Source of the DNA: CAXMQZ01 sp963707075 | Lineage (GTDB): Bacteria; Acidobacteriota; Thermoanaerobaculia; Multivoradales; JAHEKO01 | Direction: 5' to 3' | NCBI GenBank assembly: GCA_963707075.1 | Contig: CAVPOX010000015.1 | Coordinates: 124,001-188,000 of the forward strand | DNA: 64,000 bases | In this document: piece by piece, positions 36,216-44,833 of the stretch | Layout: every line of letters begins with the position of its first letter | Numbering within the stretch: position 1 is the stretch's first letter | The notes under the pieces: model-generated | What the model was told of the DNA's origin: nothing | What the model saw: the letters and a program-made list of their open reading frames with translations, nothing else | Database searches by the model: none | Made by a program: the position numbers and the translations under genes

Positions 36216-36671
36216 TCACACGCGATCCGCAACCAGATGTTCGATCTTGCTCCTTGCTGACACCTCGGCTCCGAACTCATCCCTGGCAGTTGCGAAGGCC
36301 TCGTCCAGGTTGTCGATGCCGAAACCCCCGAAAATGTAGGAGGGGATGTCCTGATTCTTGTAGTAGACCCTCCTGATGACAGCTGCTGGCCTGACCCCGA
36401 AACCCTCTGCCTCTGAAAGGGCACCGAGAAGCGCCAGCAGACTCGGGTCCCCGTCGTGATTCAGTCTAGGCCGGTAGGCTCCGACGGCGCGCCTGGCGGT
36501 GCTTGCTTGAAACCTGTGGACTCGCGTAGAGCCGATGGAATTCCCATAGCGTTTCTCGATGAAGTCGGCGATGAAGGCATTCAGCTCCGCACTCGGGTGC
36601 CGGTTGAGCCAGAGTCGGTACTTGCTCACGATGAGATTCATCGTCATCACATCGGTTCTCAATCCAAGCAT
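36216..36671 (-). CDS. hypothetical protein
   Basis: A 151-aa protein that I do not recognise. It is mostly alpha-helical by composition with many Arg and Ala, no signal peptide and no TM segment. ATG 36671 has GAGGAG 9 bp upstream, which is the main reason to accept it. A glycine- and aromatic-rich stretch (S-Y-I-F-G-G-F-G-I-D) lies near residue 115. It is convergent with the methyltransferase-like gene, 19 bp apart. Confidence 0.55.
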   Translation of the reverse strand: MLGLRTDVMTMNLIVSKYRLWLNRHPSAELNAFIADFIEKRYGNSIGSTRVHRFQASTARRAVGAYRPRLNHDGDPSLLALLGALSEAEGFGVRPAAVIRRVYYKNQDIPSYIFGGFGIDNLDEAFATARDEFGAEVSARSKIEHLVADRV

Positions 36672-36933
36672 CACGAGTCTCTCCTCGGGATCTGTTGCCG
36701 CAGTGTTGAAGCTTCACTGCACCCGCTGAGAGGAGGTTAGAGGAGCTGAGAGGGATCGCTTGTGGTGCGAGGCGCCAATTTTCTTGCCGATGGTGCCAAC
36801 GGTTGCCTCGGTCGACGACTCATCACGGTGCGCCGAGTGAAATGGGTCACAGTCCCGATGTGAGGCCTCCCCGACAATGAAGGTGGAAGGATTGGTTCTC
36901 GACAGAGGCGGTGCCCGGAAAGGAGCGGTCGCG

Positions 36934-37908
36934 ATGGAGCTACGAACAGTCGGTCTTCGGGTGGCACTCTTGGTTTTTCTGATCTTTCTGTTGGGCGCAT
37001 TGGAGGTAAGAGGACAGCGGGTCATCGGTCACACCTCCACGGACCTCGGCCAGATTCCGCCATCGGCGGTCGCCAGGGCGGCGGCCGATCTCCATATCGC
37101 GTACAACCATACGAGTCACGGGAGTCAGCTCATCAGTGGCATGAACGCGCTCGCGAGCTTCCCCCCCTTCGGTGACACCTACGCCTGGTCTGACAACGGC
37201 GCTTCTGGGCTCGATCTGGACGATCGCGGGATTCCGTGCAGTGCCGCGGATCTGAGTCAAGGGGATTCGATCGACAGCCACGGAGTGACCCCCTGGGTGA
37301 CCTGCACCCGCGACTTCCTGGACTCGCCAGCCAATGCCCACATCAACGTCGTCCTGTGGTCCTGGTGCAGCATCAACGGACATGACGCGCAGCGGTATGT
37401 CGACAACATGGAGATCCTGATCGCCGAGTATCCGGAGGTTCAGTTCGTCTTCATGACCGGGCACGCGGAGGGTGACGGCGAAGTAATGACCCCGAACAGC
37501 GTGCATTACAACAACCAGTTGATCCGGCAGCATTGCGCAACTCACGGCCGCACCCTCTTCGATTTCGCCGACATTGAAGCCTACAACCCCGCGGGAGACT
37601 ACTTCTGGGACCTCGCTCTGCGGGACAACCTCGACTTCACCGGAGGCAACTGGGCTGTCGAGTGGCTCGTGGATTATCCGGGCTCTGAGCTCGAGCAGTT
37701 GACGACCGGCGTCGGTGTCAGCGGATACAGCGGTTTGAGCAGCTGCGCTCACTCGGACTCTCCCTCGGATGCGACCCTCAATTGCGTGCTGAAGGGGCGG
37801 GCAGCCTGGTGGATGTTCGCGGAGCTCGCCGGTTGGCAGGGTGGCTTCATCTTCTCGGACGGCTTCGAGGCCGGTGACAGTCGCCTGTGGTCCAGCTCAT
37901 CGATGTAG
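36934..37908 (+). CDS. secreted protein of unknown function with D-G-F-E-A-G-D tail
   Basis: A 324-aa exported protein. ATG 36934 is preferred over the open ATG at 36877 because AAAGGAG lies 9 bp upstream and a signal peptide (residues 1-28) follows at once. The mature region has Y-N-H-T-S-H-G-S-Q-L, W-S-W-C-S-I-N-G-H and F-M-T-G-H-A-E-G-D-G, conserved-looking polar clusters in the order expected of an SGNH-like hydrolase fold, though I cannot assign catalytic residues with confidence. The protein ends directly after F-S-D-G-F-E-A-G-D-S-R-L-W, a tail seen in other exported proteins of such bacteria. Confidence 0.7.
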   Translation: MELRTVGLRVALLVFLIFLLGALEVRGQRVIGHTSTDLGQIPPSAVARAAADLHIAYNHTSHGSQLISGMNALASFPPFGDTYAWSDNGASGLDLDDRGIPCSAADLSQGDSIDSHGVTPWVTCTRDFLDSPANAHINVVLWSWCSINGHDAQRYVDNMEILIAEYPEVQFVFMTGHAEGDGEVMTPNSVHYNNQLIRQHCATHGRTLFDFADIEAYNPAGDYFWDLALRDNLDFTGGNWAVEWLVDYPGSELEQLTTGVGVSGYSGLSSCAHSDSPSDATLNCVLKGRAAWWMFAELAGWQGGFIFSDGFEAGDSRLWSSSSM

Positions 37909-37991
37909 CCGACTCGCGACGCGCGTCACAGGGGCGGGGTGGGAAGGTGCACGAGCGAGCAGTCGAATCAATTCGCGGATAGACTCCGGGT

Positions 37992-38906
37992 ATGGCCGAA
38001 TTGATCCAGGCCACCGAGGCCCTGTTCGCTCGCCCGTTTGTGGCCGCGGGTCTGAGAGTCCTGCTGATGGTCACGGTCACGGCTCTCGCCCTGCAGCTGA
38101 CATCACGCCTGGCGGCCCGCGCTGACCGGATGATTGTCGAGCGGGCCGAGCTGCGACCCGCCGAAGGCGTCAAGAGACGCCGGACCATGACCAACGTCGT
38201 CAAGTACTCGATCAACACACTGATCATTCTTGTCGCTGTTATCTCCATCCTGCGCGAGACCGGCCTTGACATCCAGCCACTTCTGGCTGGAGCGGGTATC
38301 GCTGGAATTGTCATCGGCCTGGGGACCCAGAATCTGATGCGGGACACGCTTGCCGGTCTCTTCGTGCTGATGGAGCATCAATACGACGTCGATGATTGGG
38401 TCACGATTGCTGGCGTTACCGGTCGCGTGGAAAACGTGACCCTACGCATGACGCAACTGCGAGACATCGATGGCAATGTGCATTTCGTGCCCAACGGGCA
38501 AGCGGCAGTGGTCACCAACCTGACCAAGGAGTGGGCCCGGGCCACGCTGGATGTCGGGGTGGCCTACAAGGAAGATGTCGATCGAGTCATCGAAGTCCTG
38601 AAAGACATCGGCCTTGAAATGGAAGCGGATCCGGACTGGAGTGAGTATCTTCTCGAATCCGTAGAGGTTCCAGGTGTGCAACTTCTGGGTGAGTCGAGCG
38701 TCGAAATCCGTATCTTCTTCAAGACTTTGCCGGATGAGAAGTGGAGGGTGGCGAGAGAGCTGCGGCGGCGGATCAAGAACCGGTTTGACGCAGAGGGCAT
38801 CGAGATTCCCTTCCCACATCGCACCATTTACCTGGGGACCGGGGACACTGGTTCGCTGCGAGTAGAACAGGTCAGGCCCGAGGCAGACTCGAATAGCCGT
38901 GATTGA
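37992..38906 (+). CDS. MscS family mechanosensitive channel
   Basis: A 304-aa small-conductance channel. Two to three helices lie in residues 1-110; the last contains the glycine/alanine-rich pore pattern A-G-A-G-I-A-G-I-V-I-G-L-G-T-Q-N. The beta domain follows with D-D-W-V and the S/T-x-R-x-T-Q-L-R-D-x-D-G segment (L-R-M-T-Q-L-R-D-I-D-G), then a C-terminal alpha/beta domain. It should release solutes on hypo-osmotic shock. It is followed 38 bp later by the glycerophosphodiesterase gene and may be co-transcribed. Confidence 0.93.
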   Translation: MAELIQATEALFARPFVAAGLRVLLMVTVTALALQLTSRLAARADRMIVERAELRPAEGVKRRRTMTNVVKYSINTLIILVAVISILRETGLDIQPLLAGAGIAGIVIGLGTQNLMRDTLAGLFVLMEHQYDVDDWVTIAGVTGRVENVTLRMTQLRDIDGNVHFVPNGQAAVVTNLTKEWARATLDVGVAYKEDVDRVIEVLKDIGLEMEADPDWSEYLLESVEVPGVQLLGESSVEIRIFFKTLPDEKWRVARELRRRIKNRFDAEGIEIPFPHRTIYLGTGDTGSLRVEQVRPEADSNSRD

Positions 38907-38944
38907 CCGGCCGCCCTCCGGTCTGTCGCTACAATGGGGAAGTC

Positions 38945-39697
38945 ATGATTGTCCCGCAGCTCGTGGCGCATCGCGGCTACGCGAGCCGCTTCCCGGAAAA
39001 CACCCTGGAGAGTCTCGAGGCGGCTCTGGAGGCGGGGGCCTGCTTTGTCGAGTTCGATGTCCAGTTGACCCGCGATGGCTGCCCCGTACTGCTCCATGAT
39101 TTTGATTTCAGCCGCACCGGAGGCCGAGACGATCTGGTGTGCGAGTTGTCTCTGCAACAGGTGTTGGCCATCGAGGTCGGACAGCCCGAGATCTTTGGAA
39201 ATCGGTTTGCTGGCGCTGGAGTCCCAACCCTGGCGGGTGCCTTGCGCCTCGTGGCGTCCTGGGATCGGGCCCGAGCCTTTGTCGAGATCAAGCCCGAGAG
39301 CCTCGAGCACTTTGGCCTGGAAAGAGTGGCCGAAAGGGTCCTGGCCGATTTCGCGAGAACCGACACGAAACCAGTCCTGATCTCGTCAGTGGGAGAGTTT
39401 CTGGTGCACGCCAGGCGTTCTGGCCACGCGGAGATTGGACTTGTCCTCGGGGACTGGTCCAGGGACTCCCAGAAGGCGCTGGAGGAGCTGCAACCTCAAT
39501 ACGTGTTCTGCAATCTGCAGCGGATCCCGGCCCAGGGCAAACTCTGGCCCGGCGCCTGGAAGTGGGTTGTATACGAGGTCGTCAGCCCTCGGCTGGCGCT
39601 CGAGCTGGCCGAGCGCGGTGCCGACCTCATCGAAACCATGGCGATCGGCGAGATGCTGGCTGATCCGACTCTTGGCTCCAGGAGCTGCCGTGACTGA
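38945..39697 (+). CDS. ugpQ: glycerophosphodiester phosphodiesterase
   Basis: A 250-aa cytoplasmic-type enzyme (no signal peptide) that releases glycerol-3-phosphate from deacylated phospholipids. The GDPD signature A-H-R-G-Y-A-S-R-F-P-E-N-T is at residues 8-20, followed by the metal ligands E-F-D-V-Q and the catalytic His in L-L-H-D. V-E-I-K holds a further acidic ligand. The ATG at 38945 has GGGGAAG upstream. Its stop overlaps the start of the glycerol-3-phosphate dehydrogenase gene by 8 bp, linking the two functionally. Confidence 0.9.
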   Translation: MIVPQLVAHRGYASRFPENTLESLEAALEAGACFVEFDVQLTRDGCPVLLHDFDFSRTGGRDDLVCELSLQQVLAIEVGQPEIFGNRFAGAGVPTLAGALRLVASWDRARAFVEIKPESLEHFGLERVAERVLADFARTDTKPVLISSVGEFLVHARRSGHAEIGLVLGDWSRDSQKALEELQPQYVFCNLQRIPAQGKLWPGAWKWVVYEVVSPRLALELAERGADLIETMAIGEMLADPTLGSRSCRD

Positions 39698-40880
39698 GCG
39701 CTGGGACGTCGTCGTTATCGGTGGGGGTATTCACGGCGTCGGCGTGGCACAGGCCGCTGCTGCGGCCGGTCATCGTGTTCTGCTGCTGGAGAAGGCAGCT
39801 CTCGCCAATGGCACCTCGAGTCGATCGAGCAAGCTGATTCATGGGGGACTGCGCTACCTCGAGCGCGGCGAGCTTTCGCTGGTCTATGAGTGTCTCCACG
39901 AACGTGAGCTGCTCCTGCGGTTGGCGCCAGAGCTCGTCGAGCTCAAGCGATTTCATATTCCCCTGTATCGCACGACTCGCAGGCGGCCGTGGGTCATTCG
40001 AGTGGGCCTCAGTCTCTACGCGGTGCTCGGCGGTCTGGAGCCGAATGTCCGCTTCGGGAGCATCCCGCGCCAGCAGTGGGCTGATCTCGACGGTTTGCAG
40101 ACCGATGGACTCGAAGAGGTGTACTACTACTTCGATGCGCAGACCGATGATGCTGGTTTGACGAAGGCGGTCATGGCGTCAGCCCAGAGCCTGGGAGCCG
40201 AACTGGCTCTGCCTGCGCGGTTTCATTCGGCTGAGCTCACCGCGAACGGGTGCGTCGTCCACTATGAATTCAATGGCAAAGAGGTCGAGTGCCTTGCCCG
40301 AGTCCTGATCAATGCCGGAGGACCGTGGGTGAACGAGATTCTTCGCCGGGTGTCGCCAGCTCAGGCCTTGCGAGAGATCGATCTGATCCAGGGCGCGCAT
40401 ATTCTCGTTGAAGGGCGTCTGGAGCGGGGCCTGTACTACGTGGAGGCCCCCAAAGATGGCAGGGCTGTGTTCGTGATGCCGCATGCCGACGGGACGCTGG
40501 TGGGCACCACAGAGGTTCGATTTCGAGGTGATCCCGATTCGGTTCAGGCATTGCGGACCGAAATCCGCTATCTGGCTGGGGTCCTGCGTCACTACTTTCC
40601 CCGCTTCCTGGTCGACGGCTGGAGTGAGCTTCAGTCCGCCTGGGCCGGGCTACGAGTTTTGCCCGCGGGCCCGGGACATGCTTTCCACCGCTCGCGTGAA
40701 ACGATTCTCGACGTCGGGCGGGCCGGCGATGGAGGCCCGATTCGCCTGCTCTCGATCTACGGCGGCAAGCTGACGAGCTACCGATCGACCGCGGCCAGAG
40801 CGTTGGCTACGGTGGCGGCCAGTTTGCCGGAGCGCGAGCCGGTCGCCGACACACGAGAGCTGCCGCTGACGCTGCCATGA
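39690..40880 (+). CDS. glpD: glycerol-3-phosphate dehydrogenase, short form
   Basis: A 396-aa FAD-dependent dehydrogenase feeding glycerol-3-phosphate into dihydroxyacetone phosphate and electrons into quinones. GTG 39690 has a GGAG 5 bp upstream and immediately precedes the FAD site V-V-I-G-G-G-I-H-G. The G-T-S-S-R-S-S-K-L-I-H-G-G-L-R-Y-L motif typical of GlpD is intact, as is Y-G-G-K-L-T near the end. Usual GlpD proteins have about 500 residues; this one stops where the helical C-terminal domain would start. The open frame extending upstream lies inside ugpQ and is rejected. Confidence 0.88.
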   Translation: MTERWDVVVIGGGIHGVGVAQAAAAAGHRVLLLEKAALANGTSSRSSKLIHGGLRYLERGELSLVYECLHERELLLRLAPELVELKRFHIPLYRTTRRRPWVIRVGLSLYAVLGGLEPNVRFGSIPRQQWADLDGLQTDGLEEVYYYFDAQTDDAGLTKAVMASAQSLGAELALPARFHSAELTANGCVVHYEFNGKEVECLARVLINAGGPWVNEILRRVSPAQALREIDLIQGAHILVEGRLERGLYYVEAPKDGRAVFVMPHADGTLVGTTEVRFRGDPDSVQALRTEIRYLAGVLRHYFPRFLVDGWSELQSAWAGLRVLPAGPGHAFHRSRETILDVGRAGDGGPIRLLSIYGGKLTSYRSTAARALATVAASLPEREPVADTRELPLTLP

Positions 40881-40892
40881 GGGAATCCAACA

Positions 40893-42368
40893 TTGTCGGG
40901 ATCGACGGTCCGAGCTGAGCCACTGCATCTGTCCATCGATCAGGGGGGCAACTCATCACGCGCGATGGTGTTCGATCGGCGTGGGCGGCTGCAGGCCTCC
41001 GGAGTCATGCCGGTCAGCACCCAGCGGCCTCGGTCCGGCTGGGTGGAACAGGATCCGCTGGATATCCTGGAGTCGGTGGCTGCGTCTCTACGAGCCGTGG
41101 TGGAGGAATTGGGCGAGAGGCTGGTTGAAATCAGGGCGGCCGGCCTGGCGACGCAGCGCTCCAGTGTTGTCTGCTGGGACCGGGTCAGCGGCGAAGCGCT
41201 GTCGCCGGTGATCTCCTGGCAGGACCGACGCGGGGAGGCCCTGATGCGGAGTCTTGGTTCCCGCAGCTGTAGCGAACTGGTCACGGCATCGACGGGCCTC
41301 GTGTTTTCCTCCCACTACGGCGCCTCGAAGATTCGTTGGTGCATGGACAACCTGCCGGCCGTCGAGGGAGCTCGGCAGCAGGGAAGGTTGCTATGTGGTC
41401 CTCTGGCCAGCTACCTTCTGTTTCACTTGTGTGAAGAACGTCCGGCGGTCGTAGACTCCGCGATTGCGGCGCGCACCCTTCTCTGGGATCTCCGCTCCCT
41501 GGACTGGTCGCCTGACCTCCTCGAGATGTTCGGGATACCTCGAACCGTTCTACCAGACTGTGTCCCGTGTCGTCACGAGTTCGGCCGGCTATCGCTGGGT
41601 GGAGTTGCAGTTCCACTGGTCGTTTCCACCGGCGATCAGTCCGCGGCTCTGTTCGCCAACGGCAGGCCAGAACCCCATGACGCTCTGGTCAATCTTGGCA
41701 CCGGCGCCTTCGTGCAGAGAATCTCGGGATCGCCAGTGGGCGCCGAGTGCGGGTTGCTTCGCAGCGTCGTCTGGCAGGACAGTGAGACAACCTTGCGGGC
41801 GCTCGAAGGATCGATCAATGGTTGCGGCAGCGCCCTGGAGACCGTGGGCGCGACCTTGGGTCTAGATGGCGACACAGTCGAGGCGAATCTGGATTCCTGG
41901 CTCGCAGGAGAGGCATCTACACTGCTGTTTCTCAATGGCGTGTCCGGCCTGGGATCGCCCTATTGGGTCGCCGACTATCCGACCCAGCTTGTCGGCTCCG
42001 GTGAGCCCTGGCAGGTCATGGTGGCGGTGCTGGAGAGCATCGTTTTTCTCTTGCAGATCAACCTGCAGGCTGCCGAATGCGAGCTTGGCGCTCCGGAGAG
42101 AATCGTGGTGACGGGAGGGCTCGCCGCCTCGCGAGGTCTCTGCCAACGACTGGCAGATCTGAGCGGCGTCGGGGTCGAGCGTTCGGGGGTCCGCGAGGCG
42201 ACCGCTCGGGGCCTGGCCTTCCTGGTGGCCGGGGCGTCCGACCAGGAGCAGGAAGACCAAGCCATTGAACGCTTCGTCCAACGCGACAATCCGGAGCTCC
42301 AGGCCCGGTTTCGACGCTGGCGTGAGGAGCTCGAGGCGCGGCTGCGGACGCCGGAGAAATCACTCTAG
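40893..42368 (+). CDS. FGGY family carbohydrate kinase, glycerol kinase-like
   Basis: A 491-aa sugar kinase. L-S-I-D-Q-G-G-N-S-S-R-A is the N-terminal phosphate loop (glycerol kinases usually have D-Q-G-T-T-S), V-S-T-G-D-Q-S-A-A is the second ATP-binding segment, and V-T-G-G-L-A-A-S the third. It starts at TTG 40893, the only usable start, with GAGGG about 10 bp upstream. Position after ugpQ and glpD supports glycerol as substrate, but N-S-S in place of T-T-S leaves room for another polyol. Its TAG stop shares the four bases CTAG with the stop of the convergent SLC13 gene. Confidence 0.82.
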   Translation: MSGSTVRAEPLHLSIDQGGNSSRAMVFDRRGRLQASGVMPVSTQRPRSGWVEQDPLDILESVAASLRAVVEELGERLVEIRAAGLATQRSSVVCWDRVSGEALSPVISWQDRRGEALMRSLGSRSCSELVTASTGLVFSSHYGASKIRWCMDNLPAVEGARQQGRLLCGPLASYLLFHLCEERPAVVDSAIAARTLLWDLRSLDWSPDLLEMFGIPRTVLPDCVPCRHEFGRLSLGGVAVPLVVSTGDQSAALFANGRPEPHDALVNLGTGAFVQRISGSPVGAECGLLRSVVWQDSETTLRALEGSINGCGSALETVGATLGLDGDTVEANLDSWLAGEASTLLFLNGVSGLGSPYWVADYPTQLVGSGEPWQVMVAVLESIVFLLQINLQAAECELGAPERIVVTGGLAASRGLCQRLADLSGVGVERSGVREATARGLAFLVAGASDQEQEDQAIERFVQRDNPELQARFRRWREELEARLRTPEKSL

Positions 42369-44155
42369 AAACCCCAGATCCAGGGGATCAATAGAGTGGC
42401 CAGGATCCAGAAGAGTAGGTTCAGAGGTGCGCCAAAGCGGATGTAGTCGAGAAAACGATAGCCACCAGGACCGTAGACCATCAGGTTGGTCTGGTAGCCC
42501 ATCGGAGTCATGAATTCGGCGGAAGCCGCGAAGCAGACCGCAACGATGAAGGGGCGGGAGTCGACACCCAGGGCTTCTGCCACGCTCAGGGCGATCGGCG
42601 CGACGATGATGGCCGCGGCGTTGTTGGAGACCATCTGGGTCATGACGGATGTTGCCAGATAGATCAGGGACAGCACGAGATAGGGTGCGATCTCTGGCGA
42701 AACCGTCTCTCGAATTGCCAGCAGACGATCGGCAATGAAGGATGCTGTGCCGGTATTGATGATCGCCAGTCCCACGGGCACGAAGGCGGCAATGAGGAAC
42801 AGGACCGACCAGTTGATCGAGCGATAGGCGTGTTGTGGGGTGACGGCTCCGGTCAGCAAGAGCAGGATGACCGCCAATACCGCGGCCACTTCGATGTCCA
42901 ACCAGCCGACGGTTGCAGCAAGCACCACTGCGGGCAGCAGGACCAGGACCAGCCACCATCCGCGGCGACGGCGAAAACGGTGCCCAAGCTCCGAGATCAC
43001 GATCAGGTCTTCCGCGTCTCGCAGCTCCTGCAACCGGCTTTCGGGGATCAGCATCAGGAGTGAATCGAGCGCCTTCAGCCTGGCCTGGGCGATCTGGTCC
43101 CGCAGAGTGCCACTGAGACGCCGGATCGCCAGCACGAAGCCACCGAATCTTTCACGAAAATCCACCTGCTGCAGAGATTTGCCGACCATCGAGCTCAGCG
43201 GCGGTACCAGGGCCTCGGCCATGACCAGACCGCCCGCGCTCAGCTCTTCATCGGTGAGCTGGATGTCCGGTATCAGGGCGAGATTCTGCTCCTTGCGCAG
43301 GCGCATGAGGTCATCGACACCCGCTTGCACGATCAGGACGTCCCCGGGCGCGAGCGTCATCGTGGCGATGTTGGCGATGAGGCGCTGATCGTCACGCAGG
43401 ATCGCCAGGACGGTCGTCCGGTAGCGAGTGTTGAGCCGCGCCTCGAGGAAGTTGGTGCCCACCAGCTCACTTCCCTCCGTAACCTGGACTTCTGTCAGGT
43501 AGGCGCCGAGACCATATTTGCGGGTCATGGCCGTCGCCTCTACCCTGGAGGGCAACAGGCGCGACGAGAACAGCAAGAGGTAGGCCAGCCCACAACCGAG
43601 GATGATCACGCCGAAGCGGCCAAGCTCGAACATCCCCAGGGGCTCCAGTCCGGCGTCCTCGAGAATCGAGCTCACCAGGACGTTGGTCGAGGTGCCGATC
43701 AGGGTCAGGGTTCCCCCGAGGATCGAAGCGTAGGAGAGCGGGATGAGCACCTTGCTGGCGCTCAGTTGGAGGCGCCGGCAGAGGCTCATCACCATGGGAA
43801 TGAAGATCGCCACCACCGCGGTGTTGTTGAGGAAGCCCGACATGAGTGCCACCGAGAGCAGAAGGCCGGCGACCGCCAGCCAGGGACGCCGGGCGAAGCG
43901 ATGACCGAGCCACTCCGCACCGGCGTCCAGGAGTCCGGTGTGGATCAAGGCATGTCCCATGACGAAAAGGGCCCCGATCGTGATGACTGCCTTGTTGCTG
44001 AAACCGGAGAAGAGCTCCCTGCTATCGACGAAGCCGAGCAGGAAGACGCTCGCCATCATCCCCAGGGCTGTGACCTCCATCGGGAACGTCTCACGGACGA
44101 AGGCCACCAGGCCGAGACCGACGAGAAGCAGCATCAAGGCAATCTCGATGGTCAT
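42365..44155 (-). CDS. SLC13/DASS family permease with two TrkA-C domains
   Basis: A 596-aa membrane transporter. Two blocks of helices (residues 5-195 and 400-596) flank two regulatory TrkA-C domains (about 205-285 and 300-385; L-A-P-G-D-V-L-I-V-Q-A is clear in the first). The signature pairs L-I-G-T-S-T-N and M-V-S-N-N-A-A-A match the SNT-type sodium-binding loops of the family. Relatives carry di- and tricarboxylates, sulfate or other anions, and the TrkA-C form is often linked to sulfate or cysteine metabolism. ATG 44155 follows a TTG; no clear ribosome binding site is seen. Confidence 0.9.
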   Translation of the reverse strand: MTIEIALMLLLVGLGLVAFVRETFPMEVTALGMMASVFLLGFVDSRELFSGFSNKAVITIGALFVMGHALIHTGLLDAGAEWLGHRFARRPWLAVAGLLLSVALMSGFLNNTAVVAIFIPMVMSLCRRLQLSASKVLIPLSYASILGGTLTLIGTSTNVLVSSILEDAGLEPLGMFELGRFGVIILGCGLAYLLLFSSRLLPSRVEATAMTRKYGLGAYLTEVQVTEGSELVGTNFLEARLNTRYRTTVLAILRDDQRLIANIATMTLAPGDVLIVQAGVDDLMRLRKEQNLALIPDIQLTDEELSAGGLVMAEALVPPLSSMVGKSLQQVDFRERFGGFVLAIRRLSGTLRDQIAQARLKALDSLLMLIPESRLQELRDAEDLIVISELGHRFRRRRGWWLVLVLLPAVVLAATVGWLDIEVAAVLAVILLLLTGAVTPQHAYRSINWSVLFLIAAFVPVGLAIINTGTASFIADRLLAIRETVSPEIAPYLVLSLIYLATSVMTQMVSNNAAAIIVAPIALSVAEALGVDSRPFIVAVCFAASAEFMTPMGYQTNLMVYGPGGYRFLDYIRFGAPLNLLFWILATLLIPWIWGF

Positions 44156-44227
44156 CAAGAATCAGTCTACAGACCTTGGAGAGGGGCGCCCGTAAGGCTC
44201 CTCCTGCTCGAGATTCGATGGACTGAG

Positions 44228-44629
44228 CTACCGCTTCCGGAAGAAGCTCTCCAGGCTCCAGGTTCCTGAACCCTTGCAGGCGACATACAGAAAGAGAAAG
44301 GCGTAGAGGGCAGCCAGCTCTCCCCGGTTCTGGATGGGGAGGACGCCCCTGGGTTGGTGGGCGATGAAATAGGCGAAAGCCATCAAGCCGCTGCAGACGA
44401 AAGCGGCCCAGCTCGTGCCGATGCCCAGCAGAATGGCAAGCCCACCTACCAGCTCGATGATGCCGGCTACACCTGCCTGCGATGCGAGCTCTACGGTTCC
44501 GCCCTCTCCGTCAGCGCCGCCGAACAGTCCCAGGATCTTCTGTGCGCCATGGCAGAAGAAGAGGAACCCGGCCACGATCCGCAGCAATGAGTAGGCATGA
44601 TCTGAGTACTTGCCAAGCCATCTTTCCAT
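44228..44629 (-). CDS. DoxX family membrane protein
   Basis: A 133-aa protein with four helices. The start at ATG 44629 has GGGGG about 8 bp upstream; a longer frame to 44677 lacks support. F-F-C-H-G-A-Q-K-I-L-G near residue 25 and the G-G-L-A-I-L-L-G motif are typical of DoxX/DoxD proteins, which include thiosulfate:quinone oxidoreductase subunits and redox-related membrane proteins of unclear role. It lies 72 bp upstream of the SLC13 permease and may share its transcript. Confidence 0.88.
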   Translation of the reverse strand: MERWLGKYSDHAYSLLRIVAGFLFFCHGAQKILGLFGGADGEGGTVELASQAGVAGIIELVGGLAILLGIGTSWAAFVCSGLMAFAYFIAHQPRGVLPIQNRGELAALYAFLFLYVACKGSGTWSLESFFRKR

Positions 44630-44833
44630 TTTCGACCCCCTGAGAGTTTGACCTTCGAGCAGGTCAGAGCCCGGCATCAGTCTCTCACAACAGGCCGAGC
44701 TGTCGGGACTCGCCCCCGGTTGAAAAGGGCGGCTGTGGAGCGACTTGCACGGCTTCCAGACTGGGCCGAAAGAGAATTTCAGGGATAGACAGTAAAACGG
44801 GTCGCACCCGGACCCGTACGAAACCTGCTGCGG

